Below, piece after piece: positions 1 to 8,677 of a stretch of DNA of 64,000 bases (positions are counted from its first letter, which is position 1; every line of letters starts with the position of its first letter). The notes beneath the pieces were generated by a model. It ran no database searches and was not told the DNA's origin. It worked only from the letters and a program-made list of their open reading frames with translations. The translations under genes were made by a program, and so were the position numbers. Source of the stretch: Pseudomonas sp. PIC25 (lineage in GTDB: Bacteria > Pseudomonadota > Gammaproteobacteria > Pseudomonadales > Pseudomonadaceae); contig NZ_MUJY01000062.1 in NCBI RefSeq assembly GCF_002286785.1, forward strand, positions 1 through 64,000. The letters run 5' to 3'.

Positions 1-3000
1 ACGGGCATCGCCACCCTTGAGCTGGTCGTTACCGTTACCGCCGTGCAGGGTATCAGCGCCGGCACCGCCATCGAGCAGGTCATTGCCATCTTCGCCACGC
101 AGGACGTCGTTGCCGGCCAGGCCATCGATGCGATCATCCAGCGCTGTGCCGCGCAGCTCTTCGGCACTGTCCGTGCCGGTCAGGGTGTTGAGGCTGGAGG
201 TCCCGGTGTCATCGGCCGGGGGGCGTTCCGCCATCGTTTTGAGGGTGTCGGCCGTCCAGGTGGCGCCGTCGGCGAAGCGGACCTGGTCGATCTCATGATG
301 GATATCAACGAAGAAGCCAGTCAGTGTCAGGCTACGGCCATTGCTTTGAACATTGAGCAGAAGATCGTCGCCGACCCGGCTCACCTTCACGGCGTCGACG
401 GCGATCCCGTCCAGGAAGCGCAGGGTGTCGATGCTGCCGGCATCGCTGTCGTTGTTGTTGATGATGAGGTCGCCGTCGCTCGGGCCGAACAGGTAGGTGT
501 CGTTGCCCTCCTGCCCGTCCAGTACGTCTCTTGGCCCGCCGCCACCGCTCAGGGTGTCGTCGCCCAGGCCGCCGAACAGGTAGTCGATGCCCTCGCCGCC
601 ATTCAGGTCGTCATTGCCTTCGTCGCCGTAGAGGCGGTCGTTGCCCGTGCCGCCCAGCAGCCGATCATCACCGGTACCGCCCATGATGCGATCGTTTCCG
701 GCGCCGCCATCCAGGGTGTCGTTGCCGCCATCGCCGCGCAGGATGTCGTCACCGCCCAATCCCGCAATAGCGTCATCGGTCGTATAACCTGTCAGGTCAT
801 CGATCCCTTCGCTACCGCGTATCGCTATCGCTTTGATCTCGTCCGTTAACCAGACAGTACCGTCGGCGAATTCGATGCGGTTCAGTTCGTATCGAGTCTT
901 GTAGAAGAAGTACTCGACGGTGATCACCTCGCCCGTGCTTAGCTCTGTGAGCAGCAGATGAGCGCCGGAGCGTGTCACTCGCAGGCTATCGGGGGTGATG
1001 CCATCCATGAAACGTAGGGTGTCGATGCTGCCGTCATCGCGGTGGTTATTGTCGATAGTGGTATGCCCATCGCCCAGGGCGAACAGGTAGGTGTCGTTGC
1101 CGTCGTCGCCGGACAACCTGTCTCCCACACCCGATCCGCCGCGCAGCGTGTCGTCCCCGGCACCGCCGAAGAGGGTGTCGGTGCCTGCGCCGCCGTCGAG
1201 CATGTCGTTGCCCGATCCTCCATTGAGTTCATCGCTCCCCTCGCCGCCGAAGAGCATATCGCCCCCAGCATCTCCGAACAGGCGATCATCCCCGGCATCG
1301 GCACTCAAGTTGTCGTCACCGGCACCGCCATGGAGCGTGTCGTTGCCTGCTCCACCGGATACGGTGTCGGCGCCCGCTTCGGCATGGATGAGATCGGCAC
1401 CATCCAGGCCCTGCATGACCTCATTATTGTCATAGCCATTGATTTGGTCATCGCCGCTCGTGCCGGCGACGGCTTGTATCATCAGATCGGCATAGTTCCA
1501 GTTGACGCCATCGCTGAAACGAACCTCGTCGATGCTGGTTGGCATCACATCGGGAGAACTGCCGTAATGCTGGCTCCGAATGGTAACGACATCGCCCGTA
1601 CCGGCAACGTAAAGCGTCAGATCGCTACCACTACGACGAACCCGAACCTCTGTCGAGGCGATATCGGCAAACTCAATCCGGTCCGTACCTGCGTTGTCGA
1701 AGATCAGATCGCTGCCCATACCGCGGCTGAAGCGATACGTATCGTTGCCCTCTCCGCCTACCAACTCATCCAGCCCGGCACCGCCGACAAGCTCATCATG
1801 GCCTGCACCGCCATAGAGGGTATCGTTGCCAGCCCCACCAGAGACGATATCGTCACCATCACCGGCAAAGACTTGGTCGTTGCCCTCTCCAGCATCGATG
1901 ACGTCAGCATCGGCATGGCCGTAGATGGCGTCGTCCTGCGCCGTACCTTCCAATGCCTTCAGCTTGATAGCTTGGTAATCCCATTCCACGCCATTGGCGA
2001 AAACGAACCGTTCCAGTGCGGTGGCGCCCGCTACCCCTGCCTGGGAGGAAAACTGGCCCAGGATGCGCAGCGCATCACCGGTTACCTGGTTGTTGACCAG
2101 CAGGTCGGCACCATCCCGGCGTAGAAGGAGGTCCTCGGGCGCCACGTCGGCAAAATGAAGACTGTCGTTGCCCGCACTGTCCAAAATGACATCGCTTCCC
2201 CAGCCTGCGGCCAGGCGATAGCGATCGTCCCCGGCCTCACCCTCCAGCCGATCATCTCCGCGCCCCCCGTCGAGCAGATCGCTGCCACCACCCGCGAATA
2301 GCCGATCATTACCGTCGCCACCCAGCAGAGTGTCGTTGCCTTCGCCGGCATATACGGTGTCATTGCCGCCACGCGCGTCGATGAGATCATCGCTGGAGTA
2401 CCCCTGGATCACGTCGACGAACGCCGTCCCCTCCAAGGTCAACAGACACAGTTGCGCGGGGTCGATCAGGGTCTCCAAGCCTTCGCCGTATTGCAAACGA
2501 ATACCGCTGACCGGCAGCCCGTTGCGGAAGAAGGCGCTCAAGCTCAATTGGTCGCCCGGACTGTTGAGGAAGGTGACCACCAGGCTGGTCCCATCGCGCC
2601 GGAAGACCAGTTCGTCCAGAGGCAATCCGGACACGTAGATGGTCACGACATCGTCATACGCATCGACGATCACATCCTGGCCGTCGCCCTTGGCGAACAG
2701 GTATCGGTTGGTTCCGGTGCCCCCATCGAGCCGGTCATTTCCCTTGCCTCCGGCGAGGAAATCATCACCGGCACCGCCCACGAGCGTGTCGTTGCCATCG
2801 CCTCCTTGCAGGGTATCGCGCCCGGCCCCGCCATCCAGATAGTCCGCACCGTCACCGCCAGTCAGATGGTCGTCGCCGCTTCCCCCATCCAGACGGTCAT
2901 TGTCCGCGCCCCCCTCCAGCACATCGTTGCCTTCCCCGCCACGCAGCACGTCGCTGCCAGCGTCGCCGGACAGACGGTCGTCACCCACGCCACCGTCCAG

Positions 3001-6000
3001 GGTGTCGTTGCCCTCCCCGCCAGACAGCGTGTCGTTGCCGGCATTGCCGGACAGGCGGTCGTCTCCGGCGAGACCGGACAACGCCTCGTGAGCCGCATAC
3101 CCCTCGATGACGTCGTCACCAGCCCCGGCCTGCAGAACCATCGCCTTGACGTCATCGATGGTCCAGACGGTGCCGTCCTGGAATTCGATCCGGTCGATCG
3201 CCGTTCCGTTGGCTGCCTCGCCGGTGAAATAGTCGGTCACTCGGATGCTGTCCGTGGCAGACGTCATGATCAGCAGGTCGTTGCGCTCCCGTTTGAGACT
3301 GACGGCGCTACGCTCGACGCCCTGGCCAAACAGGATACGATCCAGCTTGCCGCCACTTTCCGCTGCGTTATCGACGACGTCGGTACCGTGGCCCAAGTCG
3401 AACAGATAGGTATCGCTGCCGCGCCCTCCGATAAGCGAGTCGTTGCCGGTCCCGCCATTCAGGATGTCGTTGCCGTCGTCGCCCATCAGCACATCTTCGC
3501 CCGCATTACCGGACAATTGATCGTTGCCACCCAGTCCATGGATGCTGTCGTTGCCCTCCAAGGCATCGATGCTGTCACCCTGAGCGGAACCGAAGATCAG
3601 ATCATCGCCCGACGTGATCGACGAAGCGGTGAGTATCGCGAGAATCTGCTGCTGGTTCAGGCTGCTGCCATCGGCGAAACGAATCAGTTCCACCGCACCA
3701 AAATCCAGCGTGCCGTCGAAGTCGAAGAAATTGTCGATGCGCAGTGAGCCAGCCTCACTACCATCCACGTGCTTGACCTTGATCCACACCGACGTGGTGT
3801 TGCGGGAAAACTCCAGATCGGCCGGGCCGATGCCTTGACTAAATACCACCTGATCCAGGCCGCCACGGTCGAGGATGACGTCATTACCCTGGCCGCGAGA
3901 GAAGTGATAGCTATCGCCTCCGGCCTCCCCATAGAAGCGGTCGTCGCCCTCCAGGCCATGGAAGATCGTTCCAGCGTTTACGCCATAAAGGACGTCGTTA
4001 TCCGTGGTACCGATTCGGGTCGAGAAGTCGAAGAACGGGGCCAGATCGCTATTGGATGCGGCGACGGCCTGGAAGGCGGCATCGCGCTTGGCTCGGTAGC
4101 TCGGTGAATAGGTACCCAGGTCCGTCAGCACGGTGACGATGCCCCGGATACGCTCTGTCTGCCCCGAAGTGAACAAAGCTTCCAGTCGCCCCTGCAGAGC
4201 GTCCCAGTCCAAGACGATCGACTGAGCATCCGAGCCAAAATGCGAACGGATGATGGCCAGCTCGCTGGCATATTCGGTCTGCGCCAAGATCTGTGCAGCG
4301 GTGAATCGCTTGAACTCCAGGTACTCGGCGACCAGGATCGGCGCCGCCTGTCCGTGCGGGTTCGGGTCCCGCTCGCCCCAGCACCAGGTACCCAGGTAAG
4401 GACGGCCCACCAGGTTTTCCAGGGTGACCAACTGGCGGGCATCCATGACATGCCCATAGACTTTCTTCGGGTCGCGGCTATACGGATCCACATCGGCCGC
4501 ACCGGCCCAGCGGTAGATGAGGTTGTCGAGCAAAGCGTCCCGGCTGGTGGTGTCAGTGGCCGACAGGTACTGGTTCAAGAGATCCTTCAGCCCCGAATCC
4601 AGCACCATCGCCTGGTGCAGGTCATGCACCTTGCCGAAACCTTTGGCGTTAGGCAGGAACACGACATCCGGCGTGAGCGCGATACTGCCGCTGTTGACCC
4701 GCCGCGCCGCATCCACCTTGAACCAGACATCCGCCGCAGTGGACGCAGTGCCGTTGCCAAGTACCACCGTCGCTACTTGCCGATGCTCATGGCCGTATGC
4801 ATCGACTTGGCTGGAATTGCTGTAACCGGTGCTGATCGAAACCACACCAGCGTCAGCCAGACTCTGCAACTCGCCAACCTCGCTGATTCCATTACCGTTC
4901 AGGTCCCGCCAGACTTGCAACGAGGCGTAGGAAGCATCCTGCGCATCGACGATTCCGTCACCGTTGTCGTCATGTTCGGCCAAGGCCTGGAAGCCGTTCG
5001 CAGCCTTCTCGCCATTGCGCAGAATGCTGTTGTTGCCGAACAACTCCGCACCATCAGTGATGCGGCCATCGCCGTTCCGATCATGAACCAGCAAACCATC
5101 GTCGGGGCTCACCCAACCGGAACGCTCGCTCAGCCCGTCGCTGTCCAGGTCGAAATAGGTAACACCCACCTTGAGCGTCTCAATGCCGTCGCCGTCCAGG
5201 TCGATAACGATAGGGGAAGTGCGGCTTTCGGCGTCGTCGGTTTCTGGGGTTTCTTCTTCCTCCTCTTCTTCCTCTTCGTCGTCCAATTTCAAAAAGATGC
5301 CAAGCTTGCCATCTGTGAAATCATTGATGGTGAGACCACCATTGACTACGAGCGTTGTGCCATTGAGAACATAGGTATTACCGCCACCTTTATAGGTATT
5401 TTCCGGATCGGTTTCCTTTCTAACCCCGCCAGTTAGCAACTTATTATTCAACTGGACCCGACCGAACCCATTCGCATCGTCCTGAATTACATCTTTATCA
5501 TCCACCACATAAACATCATAGCCGGCGCCACCATAAAGGTAATCGACCCCTTCGCCTCCATCCAGGTAATCAGACTCGTCGCCGCCATGAAGGGTATCAG
5601 AACCTCCTTCGCCGAATAATTGATTCTTTCCTGACTCTCCATGAAGTTCGTCGTTATCGGCTCCGCCTTTTAAAACATCCGAATCTGCACCGCCATAGAT
5701 GGTGTCATTTCCTTCACCCCCATATATATAATCTTCTCCTCCGCCACCACTTATTGAGTCCGCACCTCCCATACCCCACAAATAGTCAGTATGACCACCT
5801 CCTATCAGGGTGTCGGAGCTGTCACTACCGACCATCAAATTACGAAGCAGATTATTATTTTCCGCAAAAGAAATGACCTGCAATAACTCTCCTGAGGACT
5901 TTGCCAGTTGAACCACATCAAATCCATCCCCCTCACCGGTATAAGTGCCCTTAAGCAAGTCAATGCCGGCAGACAATACAGCTGAAAAATTACTCCTAAT

Positions 6001-6897
6001 GGTATCATTGACATTCGCCGACAGCCCGGAACTCAACCTGACTCGAAACAAATGCGAAACAGCCTCAAGAACCGGGCGAACATTATCCTCGCCAGTATCA
6101 GATGAGAATGCACCAAACATCCTTGCATTCAACTCCAGCCTTGTCACCAGCCCTCCCATGCCGGCCGCAACATTATTTATCTTATTAATAATTCGCCACC
6201 AAAACTCGGCCCGACGCGCCCCGGGAGTTGCATACCCAGAAGAAGTAAATATATTATCCGGATTGCCGAATCCAGTAAAATCCCCTCGAAATCTCATAAT
6301 AATCATGGAAGCAAGCTCTGTGCTTACGGGGAACGGCTCAGCAATATCGTAATTATTATTTATTAAGCGACGAACGTCACCCATTACGGATCTCTGTTCA
6401 GAAACCCCCGCCTCGACGTTACCGAATGTTATTGCACGTAGCACAGAGTCTGCCTGCGCTTCGGTAAATGAAAGACTTGCCAATGCATCTGACTGCAACT
6501 GGGTCCACAAACCTGTTGGCGATACCTCTCCGCGCGCCATGGATGCGATATTTTCAGCAGTCCAAGGAGATGCCCCACTTTTGTATTGGCTCAACAACTC
6601 CAGCCCCTGAAGCTGCGCCTGCGACAGGTTATCTTGTCCTCCGAGCCCAAAAACAATAAGCTGACGAACTTCCGACCATGCTCCGTACCTGTCTATATCC
6701 AAGCCATATCCGATGGTTGCAGTTACTTCACCATTATCGGCAGTCACAGCATGTATCTGAGGGATAAAACTTGCATTCTCCAGATCAATTAGCGTCCATA
6801 CAACCAAATCCTCAAATGAAGCAGGACTTCCACTACTCGTTTGAAAGTCACTATAGTTAGAATGAAGCTCTCCAAGTTTTTCTGTAGCAGTTGCCAT
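1..6897 (-). CDS. Giant RTX (haemolysin-type calcium-binding) protein with lysozyme-like N-terminus; C-terminus beyond the window
   Basis: Open without a stop for 2299 codons from ATG 6897 (AGGAG ribosome site upstream) to the left edge, so the C-terminal type I secretion signal is not visible. About residues 25-235 look like a T4/lambda-type lysozyme fold: Glu40, Asp54, then TIGYG at 61-65, and near the end GARRAEFWW (about 226-234), as in GH24 endolysins. A first RTX nonapeptide block lies at about 356-465. An acidic run of eight Glu precedes IDLDGDGIET and several D-x-D-x-DG loops, like the FrpC self-processing module. After that, blocks of GGxGNDxL repeats alternate with about seven modules of the haemolysin-related type (each ending near F-x-DG-x-x-W). 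Secretion through a type I system and calcium-driven folding are family knowledge. The lysozyme assignment is inference (moderate confidence). Confidence 0.9.
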   Translation of the reverse strand, partial: MATATEKLGELHSNYSDFQTSSGSPASFEDLVVWTLIDLENASFIPQIHAVTADNGEVTATIGYGLDIDRYGAWSEVRQLIVFGLGGQDNLSQAQLQGLELLSQYKSGASPWTAENIASMARGEVSPTGLWTQLQSDALASLSFTEAQADSVLRAITFGNVEAGVSEQRSVMGDVRRLINNNYDIAEPFPVSTELASMIIMRFRGDFTGFGNPDNIFTSSGYATPGARRAEFWWRIINKINNVAAGMGGLVTRLELNARMFGAFSSDTGEDNVRPVLEAVSHLFRVRLSSGLSANVNDTIRSNFSAVLSAGIDLLKGTYTGEGDGFDVVQLAKSSGELLQVISFAENNNLLRNLMVGSDSSDTLIGGGHTDYLWGMGGADSISGGGGEDYIYGGEGNDTIYGGADSDVLKGGADNDELHGESGKNQLFGEGGSDTLHGGDESDYLDGGEGVDYLYGGAGYDVYVVDDKDVIQDDANGFGRVQLNNKLLTGGVRKETDPENTYKGGGNTYVLNGTTLVVNGGLTINDFTDGKLGIFLKLDDEEEEEEEEETPETDDAESRTSPIVIDLDGDGIETLKVGVTYFDLDSDGLSERSGWVSPDDGLLVHDRNGDGRITDGAELFGNNSILRNGEKAANGFQALAEHDDNGDGIVDAQDASYASLQVWRDLNGNGISEVGELQSLADAGVVSISTGYSNSSQVDAYGHEHRQVATVVLGNGTASTAADVWFKVDAARRVNSGSIALTPDVVFLPNAKGFGKVHDLHQAMVLDSGLKDLLNQYLSATDTTSRDALLDNLIYRWAGAADVDPYSRDPKKVYGHVMDARQLVTLENLVGRPYLGTWCWGERDPNPHGQAAPILVAEYLEFKRFTAAQILAQTEYASELAIIRSHFGSDAQSIVLDWDALQGRLEALFTSGQTERIRGIVTVLTDLGTYSPSYRAKRDAAFQAVAASNSDLAPFFDFSTRIGTTDNDVLYGVNAGTIFHGLEGDDRFYGEAGGDSYHFSRGQGNDVILDRGGLDQVVFSQGIGPADLEFSRNTTSVWIKVKHVDGSEAGSLRIDNFFDFDGTLDFGAVELIRFADGSSLNQQQILAILTASSITSGDDLIFGSAQGDSIDALEGNDSIHGLGGNDQLSGNAGEDVLMGDDGNDILNGGTGNDSLIGGRGSDTYLFDLGHGTDVVDNAAESGGKLDRILFGQGVERSAVSLKRERNDLLIMTSATDSIRVTDYFTGEAANGTAIDRIEFQDGTVWTIDDVKAMVLQAGAGDDVIEGYAAHEALSGLAGDDRLSGNAGNDTLSGGEGNDTLDGGVGDDRLSGDAGSDVLRGGEGNDVLEGGADNDRLDGGSGDDHLTGGDGADYLDGGAGRDTLQGGDGNDTLVGGAGDDFLAGGKGNDRLDGGTGTNRYLFAKGDGQDVIVDAYDDVVTIYVSGLPLDELVFRRDGTSLVVTFLNSPGDQLSLSAFFRNGLPVSGIRLQYGEGLETLIDPAQLCLLTLEGTAFVDVIQGYSSDDLIDARGGNDTVYAGEGNDTLLGGDGNDRLFAGGGSDLLDGGRGDDRLEGEAGDDRYRLAAGWGSDVILDSAGNDSLHFADVAPEDLLLRRDGADLLVNNQVTGDALRILGQFSSQAGVAGATALERFVFANGVEWDYQAIKLKALEGTAQDDAIYGHADADVIDAGEGNDQVFAGDGDDIVSGGAGNDTLYGGAGHDELVGGAGLDELVGGEGNDTYRFSRGMGSDLIFDNAGTDRIEFADIASTEVRVRRSGSDLTLYVAGTGDVVTIRSQHYGSSPDVMPTSIDEVRFSDGVNWNYADLMIQAVAGTSGDDQINGYDNNEVMQGLDGADLIHAEAGADTVSGGAGNDTLHGGAGDDNLSADAGDDRLFGDAGGDMLFGGEGSDELNGGSGNDMLDGGAGTDTLFGGAGDDTLRGGSGVGDRLSGDDGNDTYLFALGDGHTTIDNNHRDDGSIDTLRFMDGITPDSLRVTRSGAHLLLTELSTGEVITVEYFFYKTRYELNRIEFADGTVWLTDEIKAIAIRGSEGIDDLTGYTTDDAIAGLGGDDILRGDGGNDTLDGGAGNDRIMGGTGDDRLLGGTGNDRLYGDEGNDDLNGGEGIDYLFGGLGDDTLSGGGGPRDVLDGQEGNDTYLFGPSDGDLIINNNDSDAGSIDTLRFLDGIAVDAVKVSRVGDDLLLNVQSNGRSLTLTGFFVDIHHEIDQVRFADGATWTADTLKTMAERPPADDTGTSSLNTLTGTDSAEELRGTALDDRIDGLAGNDVLRGEDGNDLLDGGAGADTLHGGNGNDQLKGGDAR

Positions 6898-6919
6898 GAC
6901 ATAGCTCCTTTGTAAAAAT

Positions 6920-7837
6920 TTATTTTTTCCATGAAACAGGCATTAAAACACACTGCAACTGACCTGCTTTGTATTTTTCAGGGGTAAATACCAAAAGCTC
7001 TGGCGGTGCGAAAGAAGACATCGGAATAGACACCATAACGACCTTCGTTTTAAGCTGATAAAGCTCCCAATGGACACTAGTGCTTGTCCCCACATTACGC
7101 GCAGCCAAATTACCTCCAGAATGGAAAATTATACTTCTTGACTTCTCATCCCCAATAACTCTCGAGAGGGAATTCTGTTTTGTAGACTCCCATTCAAATG
7201 CAAGCCGATGCCTTGGCGACTCATTCATCAGATATGAAATCAGGTCCGACTCACTATCACACTTTTCACTTGAAGACATCCAAGTTACACAGCGCGATCT
7301 GTATGCTTCAAGAACCTTAGGAAATATATGAAGAGGAGTATCAACAATCATTAACCGCTGATAAGTCTGATTACTTACTATTCCAGTACGCCTATAGACA
7401 TACTCAACCTCCCCATCCTGATCGATATCAATTTCAGCAAACTCCACTTCCTTCTCACGCCCAGTCCAAGATGGTAGTCCTCCTGAGTTTTCTAGCGCGC
7501 TGAACTCAACTCTTTCCTCGCTTTCAGAAAGCCACCCCGCAAAGTCCGCCTCAGTTCTATTCTTAGACTTATTTAAAGACATCAAGATATCATTGCAGAC
7601 TTCAGAATTTACTGACCCTGCACCCTGATAGAACTTCTCCGGCCTACCATCAAGCGAGCCAAGTGCGGGGAGCAAACCTGCAGTCACTTCAACATTTTTT
7701 CTAACATCAGAATAAAACATCTCTCTTGACTGATCCGCACAAGCCTGGAAAGCCACAAGATCACCAACCCCCAAAGTAAAAGCTAGAGCTTTCGTGACCA
7801 TATGTGTTCTTAAGAACTCGACTTTTAAATTACACAT
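6920..7837 (-). CDS. Protein of unknown function in RTX operon
   Basis: 305 codons; ATG 7837 has GAGG eight bases upstream. I do not recognise the family. The N-terminus is weakly hydrophobic (residues 13-33) and may be an atypical export or anchor segment. Around the middle there is DIDQDGEVEYVYR, a DxDxDG loop common in periplasmic proteins of unknown function. It lies 45 bp after the lysozyme-inhibitor-like gene and 22 bp before the RTX start, so the three are very likely one transcript. Codons are AT-rich, unlike the GC-rich host genes downstream. Position makes it a candidate immunity or accessory factor for the RTX protein; nothing in the sequence proves this. Confidence 0.8.
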   Translation of the reverse strand: MCNLKVEFLRTHMVTKALAFTLGVGDLVAFQACADQSREMFYSDVRKNVEVTAGLLPALGSLDGRPEKFYQGAGSVNSEVCNDILMSLNKSKNRTEADFAGWLSESEERVEFSALENSGGLPSWTGREKEVEFAEIDIDQDGEVEYVYRRTGIVSNQTYQRLMIVDTPLHIFPKVLEAYRSRCVTWMSSSEKCDSESDLISYLMNESPRHRLAFEWESTKQNSLSRVIGDEKSRSIIFHSGGNLAARNVGTSTSVHWELYQLKTKVVMVSIPMSSFAPPELLVFTPEKYKAGQLQCVLMPVSWKK

Positions 7838-7882
7838 CAGAAAACCTCACAGAAAATTTTGGTTGCCCACCTAGCTTTCTAA

Positions 7883-8287
7883 CTATTGCAAGCATGAGTC
7901 ACACTCTAATTGGACTTTTTTGAGTTGTATAATTCGCTCATTATTTAGCTCGACCGCACACGCTTTAATTAAAAGCTGTCTTTGAGCCTCTGCATCTCGA
8001 AAAGCTCGGGCGCCTATAGACCGAACAGCGCACTCACTACTTCTGAAGGCCACCCATTTTTCTTGAACATCATCAAACAATTCAATATCCTGCTTCAGTC
8101 TCTTCCGAACACTCATTACGACGAAATCAAATTCCTTTGTTGACTGCGTATAGAAATGCTCGACACACAAATTGACTTGAACATCATCAAGATCAAAGCA
8201 TTCATTTACTGCTTGCGCCACCCTGCCCAATTCTTTGCTTACATACTCAGAGGCATAAGCACTAAGCGAAAAAAACCAGAACCACAA
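7883..8287 (-). CDS. LprI-type lysozyme inhibitor-like protein (DUF1311), signal peptide probably frameshifted
   Basis: 134 codons from TTG 8287. The C-terminal half fits the DUF1311/LprI pattern: Trp78, Arg82, Cys86, a Gly near 92, Cys110, Arg118; two more Cys (30 and 41) lie in the N-terminal part. Members are exported and some inhibit lysozymes. The TTG start has no ribosome site. An ATG at 8306 preceded by AAGGAAGGAA opens MRLFRVFVVLVF, a good signal peptide, which would join SLSAYASEYVS in this frame if the A7 run at 8269-8275 had six bases. The gene is therefore either a one-base frameshift, a phase-variable allele, a sequencing error, or translated from TTG. Upstream partner of the RTX gene; an immunity role is inference. 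Confidence 0.65.
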   Translation of the reverse strand: MWFWFFSLSAYASEYVSKELGRVAQAVNECFDLDDVQVNLCVEHFYTQSTKEFDFVVMSVRKRLKQDIELFDDVQEKWVAFRSSECAVRSIGARAFRDAEAQRQLLIKACAVELNNERIIQLKKVQLECDSCLQ

Positions 8288-8327
8288 ATACTCGAAATAG
8301 TCTCATTCATTTCCTTCCTTAAAGCAA

Positions 8328-8361
8328 AAAGGGACAGCAAAAAAGGGGACATATTTATTCT
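8328..8361. repeat. GGGACA-type sequence at the break of the RTX remnant
   Basis: Plus strand carries AAAAAGGGACAGC followed by AAAAAAGGGGACATATTTAT, directly where similarity of the remnant to the RTX gene stops. Tracts of this kind (GGGGACAGATTTATTT) often border REP-associated transposase genes in proteobacteria, from memory. It may mark the recombination or insertion end that truncated the remnant. No transposase gene is present here. Confidence 0.3.
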
Positions 8362-8677
8362 CCAGCCATCTACATCTAGTCCATACCCGATTGTTAGCGT
8401 AACTTCGCCATTATCGGCTGCCACTGCATGAGGAAGCGGAATATAGTTGGCATTCTCAAGATCTATGAGATTCCAAATTACGCAATCCTCAAAATTCGAC
8501 GGACTGCCTTGACTTGTTGAAAAATCAGAGTAGTTATCGTGTAGCTGACCTAGGGATGGTCTGAAAAAGCCAGCCCTTGAAAAATACGCCCCTGCAACCA
8601 TGCGGGTTACAGAGCGGCTGCTTCGCAAATTCGGGGCTTTTTCAGAGTTTCCCTAGGCTTTCTACTGCGCCAACCAT
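8362..8677 (-). pseudogene. 5' remnant of a second copy of the RTX gene
   Basis: Starting at ATG 8677 (GAGGGA upstream) and skipping the insertion at 8554-8652 plus one CTAG, the frame reads MVGAVESLGQLHDNYSDF and on to TIGYGLDVDGW. This parallels residues 1-69 of the RTX protein at 6897 (MATATEKLGELHSNYSDF ... TIGYGLDID), with the same Glu, Asp and Thr of the lysozyme-like motif. Similarity ends abruptly at the Trp codon 8364-8362. So this is a truncated paralogue left by duplication or recombination within the island, then hit by a small mobile element. Confidence 0.8.
8554..8652. mobile_element. 99-bp MITE-like element with inverted ends and CTAG target duplication
   Basis: The ends are GGATGGTCTGAAAAAGCC at 8554-8571 and, inverted, GGAAACTCTGAAAAAGCC at 8652-8635 (15 of 18 match). 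CTAG flanks it on both sides (8550-8553 and 8653-8656). It holds no gene. Removing the element and one CTAG restores the reading frame of the RTX remnant exactly, which is strong internal evidence that this is a real insertion. It is probably mobilised in trans by an insertion sequence with similar ends; none is in the window. Confidence 0.75.

Noticed and set aside
43-5436. Long plus-strand open frames (for example 43-849, 1042-2124, 2452-3747, 4240-5436)
   Set aside because: They are antisense reflections of the RTX repeats; the repeat codons on the minus strand have no stop for 2299 codons and encode clear GGxGND motifs.
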